Of a stretch of DNA of 56,994 bases, positions 35,917 through 44,374 are shown piece by piece (position 1 is the stretch's first letter; each line of letters opens with the position of its first letter). The notes beneath the pieces were generated by a model. That model worked only from the letters and a program-made list of their open reading frames with translations. It was not told where the DNA came from and searched no databases. The stretch is from M10-OD1-4 sp038061695. Lineage in GTDB: Bacteria; Patescibacteriota; Minisyncoccia; GWC2-36-17; M10-OD1-4. The stretch spans positions 1 through 56,994 of the forward strand of contig JBBTYT010000014.1 of assembly GCA_038061695.1 (NCBI GenBank), in the 5' to 3' direction. The position numbers and the translations under genes are program-made.

Positions 35917-36246
35917 ATGGAGGATTTAATAGATGTGCAATCCGTATTTAAAGAATTTAGCAATGATGCAAAAGCAATTATTTTAGATGTTAGAACAGAG
36001 AATGAATATAATAGTGGCTATATAAAAGGAAGCGTCTTACTTCCTCTTAATAAACTTGATAGAGAAATTGAAAATATTTTACCAGATAAAAACACTCTAA
36101 TATACACAATATGCAGAAGTGGTAGTAGAAGTTCTATGGCAAAGAATATCCTTAAAAGTCATAATTATAAAAACGTAAAAAATATAGTTGGAGGAATACT
36201 CCAATGGCAAGAAGAAAAATTACCGTTTGATTATAAATATGAATAA
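35917..36246 (+). CDS. single-domain rhodanese
   Basis: A 109-residue rhodanese-like sulfurtransferase. It has ILDVRTENEYNSGYIKGSVLLPL, the CH2A-type motif, and the active-site loop CRSGSRS with Cys66 as the persulfide carrier. It probably moves sulfane sulfur in the cytosol. The end overlaps the flavoprotein gene by eight bases, so the two are co-translated, which hints at a shared redox role. Upstream DNA is AT-rich with no Shine-Dalgarno. Confidence 0.88.
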   Translation: MEDLIDVQSVFKEFSNDAKAIILDVRTENEYNSGYIKGSVLLPLNKLDREIENILPDKNTLIYTICRSGSRSSMAKNILKSHNYKNVKNIVGGILQWQEEKLPFDYKYE

Positions 36247-37504
36247 AAATAAAAAGAAAATTTGGGATGTGGCGGTTATAGGCGGTGGACCTGCCGGTAT
36301 GATGGCGGCCGGTAGAGCCGCTGAGCTTGGAGCTAGTGTTATTCTTCTTGAAAAAAATAACTCTTTAGGAAAAAAATTATTAATTTCCGGCGGTGGCAGA
36401 TGCAATCTAACAAATGCTGAATTTAATGTTAGAAAATTTCTCTCAAAATTTAAAGAATCAGATAAGTTTTTATTCTCTGCTTTCTCACAATGGGATGCAA
36501 AAAACACCATTGACTTTTTTAATGCAAAAGATATGCAGACAAAAGTAGAAGATGAAAATAGAGTTTTCCCTGTTAGCGACAGCGCAAAATCAGTTTGGAG
36601 TGTACTTGTCAAATATATGAGAAAAGGTGGTGTAACTATATCATATAACTCCCCGGTTTCTGGCTTCATTAAATATGAAAATAAAATAAAATATCTTAAA
36701 CTTGAAAATGGAGATGAGATACACGCATCATCTTTTATTTTAGCCACAGGAGGAAGCTCACGCCCAGAAACAGGATCAACCGGAGATGGATGTATCTGGC
36801 TCCATAAAATAGGACATAATATCATAGATACAAATCCAGCTCTTGTTCCAATAGTGATAAAAGACCCGTGGATTAAACGCCTTCAAGGAGTAAGCTTAAA
36901 AAATGTAAAAATTACTGTATCTCAAAATGATAAAAAAGAATTATCAAAAGAAGGAAAAATTCTTTTTACCCACTTTGGATTAAGCGGACCTGCTATTTTA
37001 AATTTAAGTAAAGATGTTGGAGAACTCTTAAAATATGGAGTTGTAACTATATCGCTTGATCTTATGCCATTAATGGATTATGGCGTGCTTGATATTAAAA
37101 TTCAGGAAATGTTTGTAAAAAATATCAATAAAAAATTCACTAACTCTCTGGATGGACTATTTCCAGATGCTTTAACATCAATAATAGTATGGCTTTCAAA
37201 TATAGATAAAGATAAATTCTGTCACAGCATCAGTCGCGCTGAAAGATTAGCTCTTGGAAAACTTATAAAAAATATACCAATGCAAGCAGTAAAGCTCCTT
37301 GGAGTTAAAAAGGCCATCATAACGAGTGGCGGAGTTGATCTGAAAGAAGTTGATTTTAAAAATATGCGTTCAAGGCTTTTTAAAAATCTCTACATTGTTG
37401 GAGATATGTTGAATATTGATAAACCATCTGGTGGCTATAGCCTTCAATTATGCTGGACTACAGGATATATAGCAGGCAACGCATCCGCTAAAAAAGATGA
37501 TTAA
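36239..37504 (+). CDS. HI0933/YhiN-family flavoprotein
   Basis: A 421-residue FAD-dependent protein of the HI0933 (BaiN/YhiN) family. The FAD-binding Rossmann motif VAVIGGGPAGMMAAGRAA begins near residue 10; the family motifs GKKLLISGGGRCNLTN and TGGSSRPETGSTGDG follow, and the end has GDMLNIDKPSGGYSLQ and AGNASAK. I choose the ATG at 36239, inside the last codons of the rhodanese gene (ATGAATAA), because the flavin fold starts ten residues later; an alternative upstream start would only add an unrelated tail. Physiological substrate unknown. Confidence 0.9.
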   Translation: MNKNKKKIWDVAVIGGGPAGMMAAGRAAELGASVILLEKNNSLGKKLLISGGGRCNLTNAEFNVRKFLSKFKESDKFLFSAFSQWDAKNTIDFFNAKDMQTKVEDENRVFPVSDSAKSVWSVLVKYMRKGGVTISYNSPVSGFIKYENKIKYLKLENGDEIHASSFILATGGSSRPETGSTGDGCIWLHKIGHNIIDTNPALVPIVIKDPWIKRLQGVSLKNVKITVSQNDKKELSKEGKILFTHFGLSGPAILNLSKDVGELLKYGVVTISLDLMPLMDYGVLDIKIQEMFVKNINKKFTNSLDGLFPDALTSIIVWLSNIDKDKFCHSISRAERLALGKLIKNIPMQAVKLLGVKKAIITSGGVDLKEVDFKNMRSRLFKNLYIVGDMLNIDKPSGGYSLQLCWTTGYIAGNASAKKDD

Positions 37505-37507
37505 ATT

Positions 37508-37900
37508 TTATTCGCATTTTTTACATCTGCATCCGTAAGGTTTTATATACTCGTCAAAATATTCCTTGCCATAATCGTAAGATAATTCTTCTTCCGATCT
37601 AATATTCTTTTTTGCATAAATCAATACTCTCCCCTTCTTTATTTTAACCTCACAATTTGGCCTGCAAGAATGATTTATATAACGCGCCATATTCTGCCTT
37701 ATGCTTCCATCAATAGTTTTTTTAGAATTTACTTCAAATAAATATCTACCACCTTTTTTATTAGCCTCATCTACAGAAAGTATCTCGCCAATATATTCAA
37801 TTAAAAAATCATCTTTTTTAATTGAATCATTTGCAAACAAACCCATGCCAGCTTTAGATTTTTTAACCTTTAATATTTTTTTTATAAAATCTTTCTTCAT
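37508..37900 (-). CDS. SET-domain protein methyltransferase
   Basis: A 130-residue single SET domain. The pattern is complete: SKAGMGLFANDSIKKDDFL, IEYIGEIL, then RYINHSCRPNCEVK with the SAM-binding Asn-His, EELSYDYG with the catalytic Tyr, and a post-SET CRCKKCE cysteine cluster. Family members methylate lysines of proteins. SET genes are uncommon but known in bacteria. It is convergent with the flavoprotein gene (four bases apart) and carries a visible GGAG seven bases before its ATG, unlike most neighbours. The target cannot be told from sequence. Confidence 0.9.
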   Translation of the reverse strand: MKKDFIKKILKVKKSKAGMGLFANDSIKKDDFLIEYIGEILSVDEANKKGGRYLFEVNSKKTIDGSIRQNMARYINHSCRPNCEVKIKKGRVLIYAKKNIRSEEELSYDYGKEYFDEYIKPYGCRCKKCE

Positions 37901-37989
37901 TTAAATCTCCAAAATTCTTAAGTTAATCAACATTACATTACCAACAGTATAAATCAAAGTCAATAAAATACTTAACCATTAAATAGCTC

Positions 37990-38018
37990 TTGACAGCGTA
38001 TTAATTTTATTATAAAAT
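37990..38018 (+). promoter_or_regulatory. promoter of the cold-shock gene
   Basis: TTGACA at 37990-37995 and TAAAAT at 38013-38018, separated by 17 bases. The predicted start near 38025 gives a leader of about 88 bases before the csp ATG, long for this genome and typical of regulated cold-shock mRNAs. Confidence 0.65.
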
Positions 38019-38043
38019 TAAATAAATCAAATTGTACTTGTAG

Positions 38044-38105
38044 AAAAACTAAGTCGAGTTTATTGTATAGTGCTTTATATTTGATTATTTATTAACTTAG
38101 TTTTT
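38044..38105 (+). promoter_or_regulatory. long-range inverted repeat in the csp leader
   Basis: AAAAACTAAGT at 38044-38054 is perfectly complementary to ACTTAGTTTTT at 38095-38105, separated by 40 bases. The 3' arm ends seven bases before the csp ATG. The structure could open or close the start region with temperature, as in known cold-shock leaders. Function is inferred. Confidence 0.5.
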
Positions 38106-38112
38106 GAAAAAA

Positions 38113-38316
38113 ATGAACCAAGGAACTATTTCTTCTATTGTAAGAGAAAAAGGATTCGGCTTTATAGCTAGAGAAGGAGAGACTAAAGATCTTTTCTTCC
38201 ATAGAAGTGAGCTTAAAAATGTAGAATTCTCTGAGCTTAAAGAAGGGACACCTGTTACATTTGAAGTTGGTGAAGGCCCTAAAGGACCTAACGCAACTAA
38301 TGTAAATGTAGCTTAA
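38113..38316 (+). CDS. cold-shock domain protein
   Basis: A 67-residue CspA-type nucleic-acid chaperone. RNP1 is present as KGFGFIAREG and RNP2 as DLFFHRSEL, followed by GTPVTFEVGEGPKGPNATNV, the whole five-strand barrel. The start is the ATG at 38113; a TTG nine bases upstream would add only three residues. A strong promoter, a hairpin leader and a strong terminator frame it as a monocistronic gene. Confidence 0.95.
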   Translation: MNQGTISSIVREKGFGFIAREGETKDLFFHRSELKNVEFSELKEGTPVTFEVGEGPKGPNATNVNVA

Positions 38317-38323
38317 GTAAAAT

Positions 38324-38352
38324 AAAAACACCCCAAATGCTGGGGTGTTTTT
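38324..38352. terminator. bidirectional terminator between csp and the S51 peptidase
   Basis: AAAAACACCCC (38324-38334) pairs perfectly with GGGGTGTTTTT (38342-38352) around a seven-base loop. Both strands have T-runs, so it serves csp on the plus strand and the peptidase on the minus strand, whose stop is at 38356. Confidence 0.92.
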
Positions 38353-38355
38353 ATT

Positions 38356-39039
38356 TTATATTGATAAGAATAAACCTGGATTATAAGTAACTTTCTTATC
38401 ACCTGTAAATAAATAAACTGACTCAAAACCGATAACACTTATTTTACCTCCATCAACATAAACACCAGATCTTTCAGGTAAAGCTAACACTGGGATACCG
38501 CGTATTATAACAAACTCTTTAATTTCAAAATCTTGCTCTGATGAATAGTGGCATTGGATTGCATATCCGCCAATCAAATTAAATCCAGATTTATCTTTTA
38601 TATTAATCTCATTTTTATCTGAATCACCACCAAATCCAGCAGTATCAATATTACTGCCAAATATAATAGCACCCGCACTTCCGCCATAAATTGGCCTACC
38701 ACTTTCTATGAATCGTATTAAAGTCTTATCAAATCCAGAAGATTTAATATCATTCATCAATAAATATGTATTCCCTCCTCCTATATAAATTGCGCCAAAA
38801 TCCTCTAATTCCTCATATTTTTTATTTAATAATTTCGTACACATTTTGAAATTATTAAAACCTAAATTAGAAAATACCGAAGAAAACCAGCTAAAACAAC
38901 TGTCGAAATCACCGCCTTTCCAAGCAATCGGAATATATAGCAACTTTTTACCCTTAGGAATTAATTCCAATAAAAGCCTATCAAGCAATATTGAATATTG
39001 TGAATCTCCTCCACCAGAAAGTAATAGTTTTTTATTCAT
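38356..39039 (-). CDS. peptidase E-like (family S51) protein
   Basis: A 227-residue protein of the peptidase S51 (PepE/cyanophycinase-like) family. Visible are LLSGGGDSQYSILLDRLL, GAIYIGGGNTYLLMNDI, then the nucleophile elbow YGGSAGAIIFGSNI with Ser as the likely active residue. His in IQCHYSSEQDFE is a candidate partner. PepE cleaves Asp-X dipeptides; the substrate here is not known. Cytosolic, monocistronic, and convergent with csp. Confidence 0.85.
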   Translation of the reverse strand: MNKKLLLSGGGDSQYSILLDRLLLELIPKGKKLLYIPIAWKGGDFDSCFSWFSSVFSNLGFNNFKMCTKLLNKKYEELEDFGAIYIGGGNTYLLMNDIKSSGFDKTLIRFIESGRPIYGGSAGAIIFGSNIDTAGFGGDSDKNEINIKDKSGFNLIGGYAIQCHYSSEQDFEIKEFVIIRGIPVLALPERSGVYVDGGKISVIGFESVYLFTGDKKVTYNPGLFLSI

Positions 39040-39077
39040 AGTTAAATTTTATCATCTTCAATATATCATACATTAAT

Positions 39078-39119
39078 AAAACAAAAAACTCCGAGATTAC
39101 CTCAAGAGTTTTTTGTTTT
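39078..39119 (-). terminator. terminator after the Fn3-type secreted protein
   Basis: AAAACAAAAAACTC (39078-39091) pairs with GAGTTTTTTGTTTT (39106-39119), fourteen perfect pairs with a 14-base loop. It lies 26 bases after the stop of the gene at 39145 in the direction of transcription. Confidence 0.85.
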
Positions 39120-39144
39120 AATAATCAACTACCAATGAATTTTA

Positions 39145-40536
39145 TTACAAAGCCGGTGTTGTAAATGAAAATTCTGTTGAAGTCGCTGTATTTAATACTG
39201 CATCCATAGACCTTACATAATAATAATACTGTGTTGATCCTATAAGACCAGCTAAAGACAAGCTATGATTCGGAGTTAATATCGCTGAATTAACATTCAA
39301 TGTTGTTGGTACTGGTGTTGTTGTGCTGTACCAAGCCGTACTATCGGAATGTTCGTTTGTTGTCCATGTTATAGTTGCTATTGTCGCAGTGGTGCTTGTC
39401 GCAGAAAGATCTGAAATGATTGGCGCTGTTGTATCTGGAGTTACTAATGTTGTAAATAACCCATCTACTGACACACTCTTGTTTCCTGATAAATCAGCAG
39501 ACTCTACTAAATAGTAATAAGTTGTAGATGCTGTTAAACCAGAAAGTGTTATATCATGAGATTTTTTAAAAATAGCTGAGCTGATTGAACTTGTCGTGCT
39601 CGTTGCTATCACAGGGCTTGTTACACTATACCAAACTTTGCCATTTGCATTCTCATTTGTTATCCACTTTATATGAGTGGCAACAGCTGTTGTACTCGTC
39701 GCAGAAAGAGATGAAATGATTGGCGCTGTTGTATCGTTAGGATTTGGCACTGGCGTTAAATCACAGCTACCAATTACATCTCCATGCTTGATGTGAGCTT
39801 TTAAAGCTTTCGGTGAAATGGTAATTGTTTCTTTTGCTTTATGACAGATGGCAACTTTGCCTATATTTTTTATATGATGATCGTAATAATCATCATCGTT
39901 ATCATCGTCGTCGTCATCGTCGTCTCTATTTTTTTTATTTTTATCTTTTTCTTTATGTTTCTCCTTGTATTCATCCTCATGATTCTTGATTACTTGGCTT
40001 GTTAATATATCTGATTTCTTTTTCATTCTTGCATAATCAGGAACATCTCTTACAGATTTAAATGTATCTGCCTTAGGATACCATTTGAATTCCTTATCAT
40101 TAATACAAAATATCTTCTTAAAAAATTCAGGATCTTGGGATACAGCTGTATTTCCAGACACATCTACCCAACTCATTGTTCCTGTATCCTCTCCATTAAT
40201 ATTCACCCCATAAACCTTAGTATCATTAGCCTCGCAATTTCTAAGTAGACCAGAGGTAACAAAAGCATCACGCACTTCTGTAGTTACAAGTTTAACATTA
40301 AAGAATCCTCCAAGATGTCCATAAAAATTAAATATATCCTGGTTTAAAAAGAGACGCTTATATCCATCATTATTTATAATGTAGATATCCGGATCATTTG
40401 AAAAAACTGCGCTTATTAAATCGCCTTCATGAAGACCGTAGTCAGAAGGTGCTACTGCCAAAGAATCTCTCGCAATTCCAAAAAAAGCGATTGAAAAAAT
40501 AGCCAGCATAAAAATAAATTTTTTGTATTTGTTCAT
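39145..40536 (-). CDS. secreted protein with charged linker and two Fn3-like domains
   Basis: A 463-residue exported protein. A signal peptide (about 1-27, ending SLAVA) is followed by a domain starting DYGLHEGDLI with IYIINNDGYKRLFLNQDIFN, a module common in secreted proteins of Patescibacteria. A Lys/Glu then poly-Asp linker (about 185-218) follows, a short AICHKAKETITI...HGD motif, and two about 95-residue Fn3-like repeats (each starting TTAPIIS and containing TTYYYLV or TQYYYYV). Probably a cell-surface or S-layer-associated protein. The Asp run may bind calcium. No catalytic motif. Confidence 0.8.
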   Translation of the reverse strand: MNKYKKFIFMLAIFSIAFFGIARDSLAVAPSDYGLHEGDLISAVFSNDPDIYIINNDGYKRLFLNQDIFNFYGHLGGFFNVKLVTTEVRDAFVTSGLLRNCEANDTKVYGVNINGEDTGTMSWVDVSGNTAVSQDPEFFKKIFCINDKEFKWYPKADTFKSVRDVPDYARMKKKSDILTSQVIKNHEDEYKEKHKEKDKNKKNRDDDDDDDDNDDDYYDHHIKNIGKVAICHKAKETITISPKALKAHIKHGDVIGSCDLTPVPNPNDTTAPIISSLSATSTTAVATHIKWITNENANGKVWYSVTSPVIATSTTSSISSAIFKKSHDITLSGLTASTTYYYLVESADLSGNKSVSVDGLFTTLVTPDTTAPIISDLSATSTTATIATITWTTNEHSDSTAWYSTTTPVPTTLNVNSAILTPNHSLSLAGLIGSTQYYYYVRSMDAVLNTATSTEFSFTTPAL

Positions 40537-40743
40537 ATCTTTATATTTTATAATAAATTATTAATAAATTAATATCTCTTAAATTATATCACAACCTTTA
40601 TATAAAGAAGACTGCGTACTAAAAATAATGTTACATATCTTTTCAATTCACCAAATAAACAATGATTTATTTTAATGATTCTGCTAATTTAGTATAACAC
40701 TGAAATGATTGTAAGTTCATTATATTGAATCATTACGCGTGGC

Positions 40744-40772
40744 TTGACAAATTCATATCTATAGTATATTAT
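40744..40772 (+). promoter_or_regulatory. promoter of the band-7 gene
   Basis: TTGACA at 40744-40749 and TATTAT at 40767-40772 with a 17-base spacer. The leader of about 60 bases holds a small hairpin GCGGA-TGG-TCCGC and AGAGGA before the ATG. The rest of the 40537-40743 gap is AT-rich with nothing I recognise. Confidence 0.75.
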
Positions 40773-40839
40773 TGGCAATACTTAGGCGGATGGTCCGCAA
40801 AGTGTTCTTTTAACTAAACCACAGTAGAGGATCTATATC

Positions 40840-41742
40840 ATGGGCTATTTTATCATAGTTATTTTTATTATTCTCATCGGCGGAGGTCTCTGGAAGTTTA
40901 CAAAAATAGCTGCTCCAAACTTTCACTCAAGTACTATTTATTTCACATTGATCATTCTGGTTCTAATATCCATTTTTAACATGGCATATCAAGTTCCAGC
41001 AGGACACGTAGGTATCATATATAGCTTCGGAGCTATCACAGGTCAACGTGGTGACGGCTTACAATGGATTGAACCATGGAAGTCAATTAAAAACGCCTCC
41101 ATACAAGTACAGGGCTACGAGTTTGAAAAACTCTCATCGTTTAGTAGTGAGACACAGGATGTGTTCGTCGACGCCACTATCAATATACAGGTGTCGCCTA
41201 AATATATCCAGAGCCTCTATCGGGATGTTGGTCCAGAGTATTTTAATATCCTTGTACGCCCGCGTGTCTTGCAGGCTTTCAAAGATGAAACAGTAAAGTA
41301 CACAAGTGTACTTATCGCTCCGAATCGTGAAACGATTCGCAAGATGGTTCGCGAACGTTTGACTCAGGAGTTAAAAGCACACTCCATTACAGTGCAAGAC
41401 TTACTCGTGGACAATATTTTGTTCACAGAAAAGTTTCAGCATGCGATTGAAGAGAAACAAAGTCAGACACAACTTTCTCTCGCGGAACGAGCAAAGATCG
41501 AAGGTGAAAAAGCAAAGGCTGATCAAGCTATTGAGACAGCGCGTGGCACAGCAGAATCTATTCTCGTCAATGCTAAGAAACAAGCGGAAGCAAATCGCAA
41601 GCTTGCTGCGTCAATCACACCAGAATATATTCAATATATCTTTGCTATGAGGTTGGCTCCAAATGTCAATGTGATGATGGTGCCATCCGGTCAACCCTTT
41701 ATCTTGAGCAATGACATACTCAAAAATCAGACAAAAAAATAA
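40840..41742 (+). CDS. SPFH/band-7 (prohibitin-like) membrane protein
   Basis: A 300-residue prohibitin/stomatin-type protein. Two hydrophobic segments (about 1-20 and 32-48) lead into the band-7 domain (VPAGHVGIIYSFGAI to about 215), then an Ala/Glu/Lys coiled coil (ERAKIEGEKAKADQAIETAR) and a short tail. Such proteins form large rings that organise membrane microdomains and often restrain FtsH-type proteases. The start has AGAGGA upstream. Codon use is richer in G/C than neighbours (24 of 60 in bases 41281-41340), and it has its own promoter and terminator, so transfer is possible. Confidence 0.9.
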   Translation: MGYFIIVIFIILIGGGLWKFTKIAAPNFHSSTIYFTLIILVLISIFNMAYQVPAGHVGIIYSFGAITGQRGDGLQWIEPWKSIKNASIQVQGYEFEKLSSFSSETQDVFVDATINIQVSPKYIQSLYRDVGPEYFNILVRPRVLQAFKDETVKYTSVLIAPNRETIRKMVRERLTQELKAHSITVQDLLVDNILFTEKFQHAIEEKQSQTQLSLAERAKIEGEKAKADQAIETARGTAESILVNAKKQAEANRKLAASITPEYIQYIFAMRLAPNVNVMMVPSGQPFILSNDILKNQTKK

Positions 41743-41763
41743 GTAAGTAATACATCTGTACAC

Positions 41764-41792
41764 CCGGGAAGCAACAATGCTTCCCGGTTTTT
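41764..41792 (+). terminator. terminator of the band-7 gene
   Basis: CCGGGAAGC (41764-41772) pairs with GCTTCCCGG (41779-41787) around a six-base loop and is followed by TTTTTATTT. It is GC-rich and strong, starting 22 bases after the stop codon. Confidence 0.95.
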
Positions 41793-41904
41793 ATTTGAAC
41801 GGCTCATTTCTTTTCTATAATCAATTAGATACCCTGCACGCGAAGCGTGCAATTAGCTTTCAAAAAAAATTCGTGCAGAAAAAACAACTCCAATTATTAC
41901 TTTA

Positions 41905-42207
41905 TTAAAAAAGATATAAAAATTCTCCGTAGCCATTTTCTATCATTTTCTCTTTTGGAATAAATTTTAGAGCTGCAGAATTCATACAATATCTAAGTCC
42001 TGTCGGTGCCGGACCATCATTAAAAAGATGACCGAGATGTGAATCAGCATATTTTGAACGAATTTCAGTCCTTTGAACAAACAAAATAAAATCATCTTTT
42101 TCTGCAATATCCTCATGAACTAATGGTTGCCAAAATGAAGGCCATCTAGTACCAGAATCATACTTATGCGTATATGGTTTCTTTTTTTTGAAAATATCAT
42201 AAACCAA
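41905..42207 (-). pseudogene. msrB: N-terminally truncated methionine-R-sulfoxide reductase (MsrB)
   Basis: The C-terminal two-thirds of MsrB are present: HKYDSGTRWPSFW (family KFDSGTGWPSF), EIRSKYADSHLGHLFNDGP and PTGLRYCMNSAALKFIP with the catalytic Cys. The N-terminal 40 or so residues, including the start of the fold, are missing; upstream DNA in frame reaches a TGA after about 14 codons. No ATG is available, so translation would have to use the TTG at 42205-42207. Gly to Arg in SGTRW is unusual. Probably a decaying gene; a short active form is possible but unlikely. Confidence 0.7.
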
Positions 42208-42298
42208 TAATATACAAAATAAATTTAAATGTCAAATTAACTTAACATTTAAATATTGATTAAAACAAAATATATAGATATACTACACTCATAAATAA

Positions 42299-43459
42299 AT
42301 GACACTTAATTACGATAAGCTTAAAAAAGATTCTATTTTTTTCGGGTTATTGAAATTCGCTGTTTTTGTGTTTCTTCTAATATTAATATTTTTACTTTTT
42401 ACAGAGAAAATAACCTATGAAGAAAAAACAGATATACAAAATATTTCAGAAAAGCCTGTAGATATAAAGAAAGATGTGATTTCAAAAATAGAACTCCCGC
42501 CTATTATTGAAGACGCTGTTAATGTAAAAGAAGTTACTTCAAAAGTTCTCCTTAATGGGCATAAATGGGTTCCACAAACATACAATGACTGCGGTCCGGC
42601 AACAACCTCTATGATATTACAAGACTTTGGATATTCTGTAAGCCAAAAAGATATAAAGAAAACGCTTCGTAAAAATTTTTATGACAGAAATGTTTTTTTG
42701 TATGAAATCCAAGATTATTTAAAAAACAATTATGACGAAATAGAATCAAAAATTCTATACAATGGACAAATAGAAAAACTCAAGCTTCTTTTGGCAAATG
42801 ATTTTTATATTATACTTGAGCATTGGATTCATCCAAACGAAGACATAGGACACTTCTCTATTTTAATAGGATATGACGATGAAGAAGGAGTTTTTATTGT
42901 TGATGATTCATATCTTGGAACAAAAACAAAATTTAAATATAAGGAATTTGACGATCTACAATGGAAGGCATTTAATAGAAGATATATGCCTGTTTATAAA
43001 AAAGATGATGAAAAAATATTAAAAAAAATAATAGGGGAAGATTGGTATGAAAATACAATGCATCAAAACTCTATTTTAAGAAATAAAGAATCGATCGAAA
43101 AAAATCCAAACGATGCTTATGCTTGGTTTAATATTGGTGCAAGCTATTATGCCTTGAAAGAATATCAAAACTCTTTTGAAGCATTTGAAAAATCAGAAAA
43201 TATAGGTTGGCCGTCAAGAATGCTTTGGTATCAGATATATCCTGTACAAACAGCAAATGCGATTAAAAATTATAATAAAGCGCTTAAACTTGCAGATATT
43301 GGCTTAAAAAATAACGACTCTTTTGTTGAGCTTCATTACGAAAAAGCGATTGCCTATAAAGCTCTTTCAAATTTTGAATCCTTAAACAATGAACTTATTC
43401 TTATCTTAAAATACGACCCTAATAATCAAAAAGCAAAGGATATGCTCTTAGGTGAATAG
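42299..43459 (+). CDS. membrane-anchored C39-like peptidase with TPR repeats
   Basis: A 386-residue protein: an N-terminal membrane helix (about 14-36), a spacer, then a C39-type papain-fold peptidase with Cys98 in TYNDCGPATTSM, His185 in DIGHFSILIGYD and following Asp residues, and a C-terminal TPR region (about 265-380; AWFNIGASYYALKEYQNSFEAFE). The topology places the peptidase outside. C39_2 proteins process or degrade peptides; the TPRs could bind them. The last 154 bases are duplicated at 47067. No Shine-Dalgarno. Confidence 0.85.
   Translation: MTLNYDKLKKDSIFFGLLKFAVFVFLLILIFLLFTEKITYEEKTDIQNISEKPVDIKKDVISKIELPPIIEDAVNVKEVTSKVLLNGHKWVPQTYNDCGPATTSMILQDFGYSVSQKDIKKTLRKNFYDRNVFLYEIQDYLKNNYDEIESKILYNGQIEKLKLLLANDFYIILEHWIHPNEDIGHFSILIGYDDEEGVFIVDDSYLGTKTKFKYKEFDDLQWKAFNRRYMPVYKKDDEKILKKIIGEDWYENTMHQNSILRNKESIEKNPNDAYAWFNIGASYYALKEYQNSFEAFEKSENIGWPSRMLWYQIYPVQTANAIKNYNKALKLADIGLKNNDSFVELHYEKAIAYKALSNFESLNNELILILKYDPNNQKAKDMLLGE
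43306..43459 (+). repeat. left copy of a 154-bp direct repeat (3' end of the C39 gene)
   Basis: It starts with the six A bases at 43306 and ends at the TAG of the C39 gene. It matches 47067-47220 at about 141 of 154 positions by hand alignment, without gaps. The reading frame is kept in the right copy and most amino acid changes are conservative. The repeats flank the kinase/radical-SAM/EEP/NUDIX segment. Confidence 0.9.
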
Positions 43460-43687
43460 CTTTGTTAAATAACATTTGAAATAATACGTCCTGATATTTT
43501 TTAGTATGTAGAGGCGGAACGCGTCATTTCAGGTTTCGTTTCTTGGATTTGTGGATTAGGTTTGAAAAAATAATTTACAAAATCATTTTACCTTCTCCGG
43601 AAGCTACGATAAGCTAAGTTAATAAATTACTAACACTAATCTAAATTACCCTACCATGCAATTCAATATTGTTTATAGTGGAATTAT

Positions 43688-43719
43688 TTGACTTACTGTG
43701 TATTTGAAGTTAATATAAT
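43688..43719 (+). promoter_or_regulatory. promoter of the kinase/radical-SAM cassette
   Basis: TTGACT at 43688-43693 is followed after 17 bases by TAATAT (43711-43716) or after 20 by TATAAT (43714-43719). The leader is only about 40 bases. The remainder of the 43460-43765 gap holds no ORF of substance; a GC-richer patch (GGCGGAACGCG near 43515) marks the change in composition. Confidence 0.55.
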
Positions 43720-43765
43720 ATCAAACTCTGAACCTTGAAAAAAGCTCAAAGAAAGGAGCAATATA

Positions 43766-44371
43766 GTGTTTATTACCATCGAAGGACCCAATGGTGTTGG
43801 CAAGACTACGGTAATCAAAGCCGTATCGGAGAAGTTATCTGATTTGGATTTTGATGTTCTTCTAACCAAAGAACCGACAAAATCCAACCTTGGAGATTTT
43901 CTAAAAAATTCTGAAGAATCCTATCGTGGCAAATGCCTTGCATGCATTGCTGCCGCGGATAGGTATTTCCACATCGAACAAGATGTGCTGCCAGCTCTGT
44001 CAGAAGACAAATTGGTTATCTCTGACAGATATGTTGAATCATCGCTGGTTCTTCAAAGACTGGATGGTTGCACCCTAGAATTCATCTGGGGACTTCACTC
44101 ACAAATTCTCGTTCCCGATCTGAGTGTCATTCTTGTGGCCAAACCCTCGATTCTCAGAAAAAGACTAGTAGCAAGAAAAATCAAGCTCAGTCGATTTGAA
44201 AAGACTGAAACAAGAGCAAGAGAACTGCGTTTCTATCGTGAGGCAGGAGAGTTCCTGTCTCAAAAAAACTTCAACGTTCTTGTTCTTAAAAACGAGTCCG
44301 CTTTCGTCAATAAGGTGGTGGATCGTATCGTTGATAAGATACAAGAACTGCACCAACAGAAAGAGAGGTGA
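43766..44371 (+). CDS. thymidylate-kinase-like nucleotide kinase
   Basis: A 201-residue P-loop kinase of the thymidylate kinase fold: GPNGVGKTT at residues 7-15, the DR motif ISDRYVESSLVLQ, and a lid segment rich in Arg/Lys (ARKIKLSRFEKTETRAREL). Start is GTG at 43766, with AAAGGAG seven bases upstream. The true substrate is unclear; residues differ enough from Tmk that another nucleotide or small molecule is possible. It lies three bases before the radical-SAM gene, shares its high G+C composition and good Shine-Dalgarno, and is clearly part of a transferred two-gene unit. Confidence 0.8.
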   Translation: MFITIEGPNGVGKTTVIKAVSEKLSDLDFDVLLTKEPTKSNLGDFLKNSEESYRGKCLACIAAADRYFHIEQDVLPALSEDKLVISDRYVESSLVLQRLDGCTLEFIWGLHSQILVPDLSVILVAKPSILRKRLVARKIKLSRFEKTETRARELRFYREAGEFLSQKNFNVLVLKNESAFVNKVVDRIVDKIQELHQQKER

Positions 44372-44374
44372 ACC

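Noticed and set aside
36220..36825. 201-residue open frame on the minus strand inside the flavoprotein gene
   Set aside because: It is antisense to a gene with clear FAD-binding motifs and has no family features of its own.
43460..43765. RiPP precursor peptide upstream of the radical SAM gene
   Set aside because: Only tiny frames occur (the best ATG gives about 11 residues) and none has a leader/core pattern or Shine-Dalgarno.
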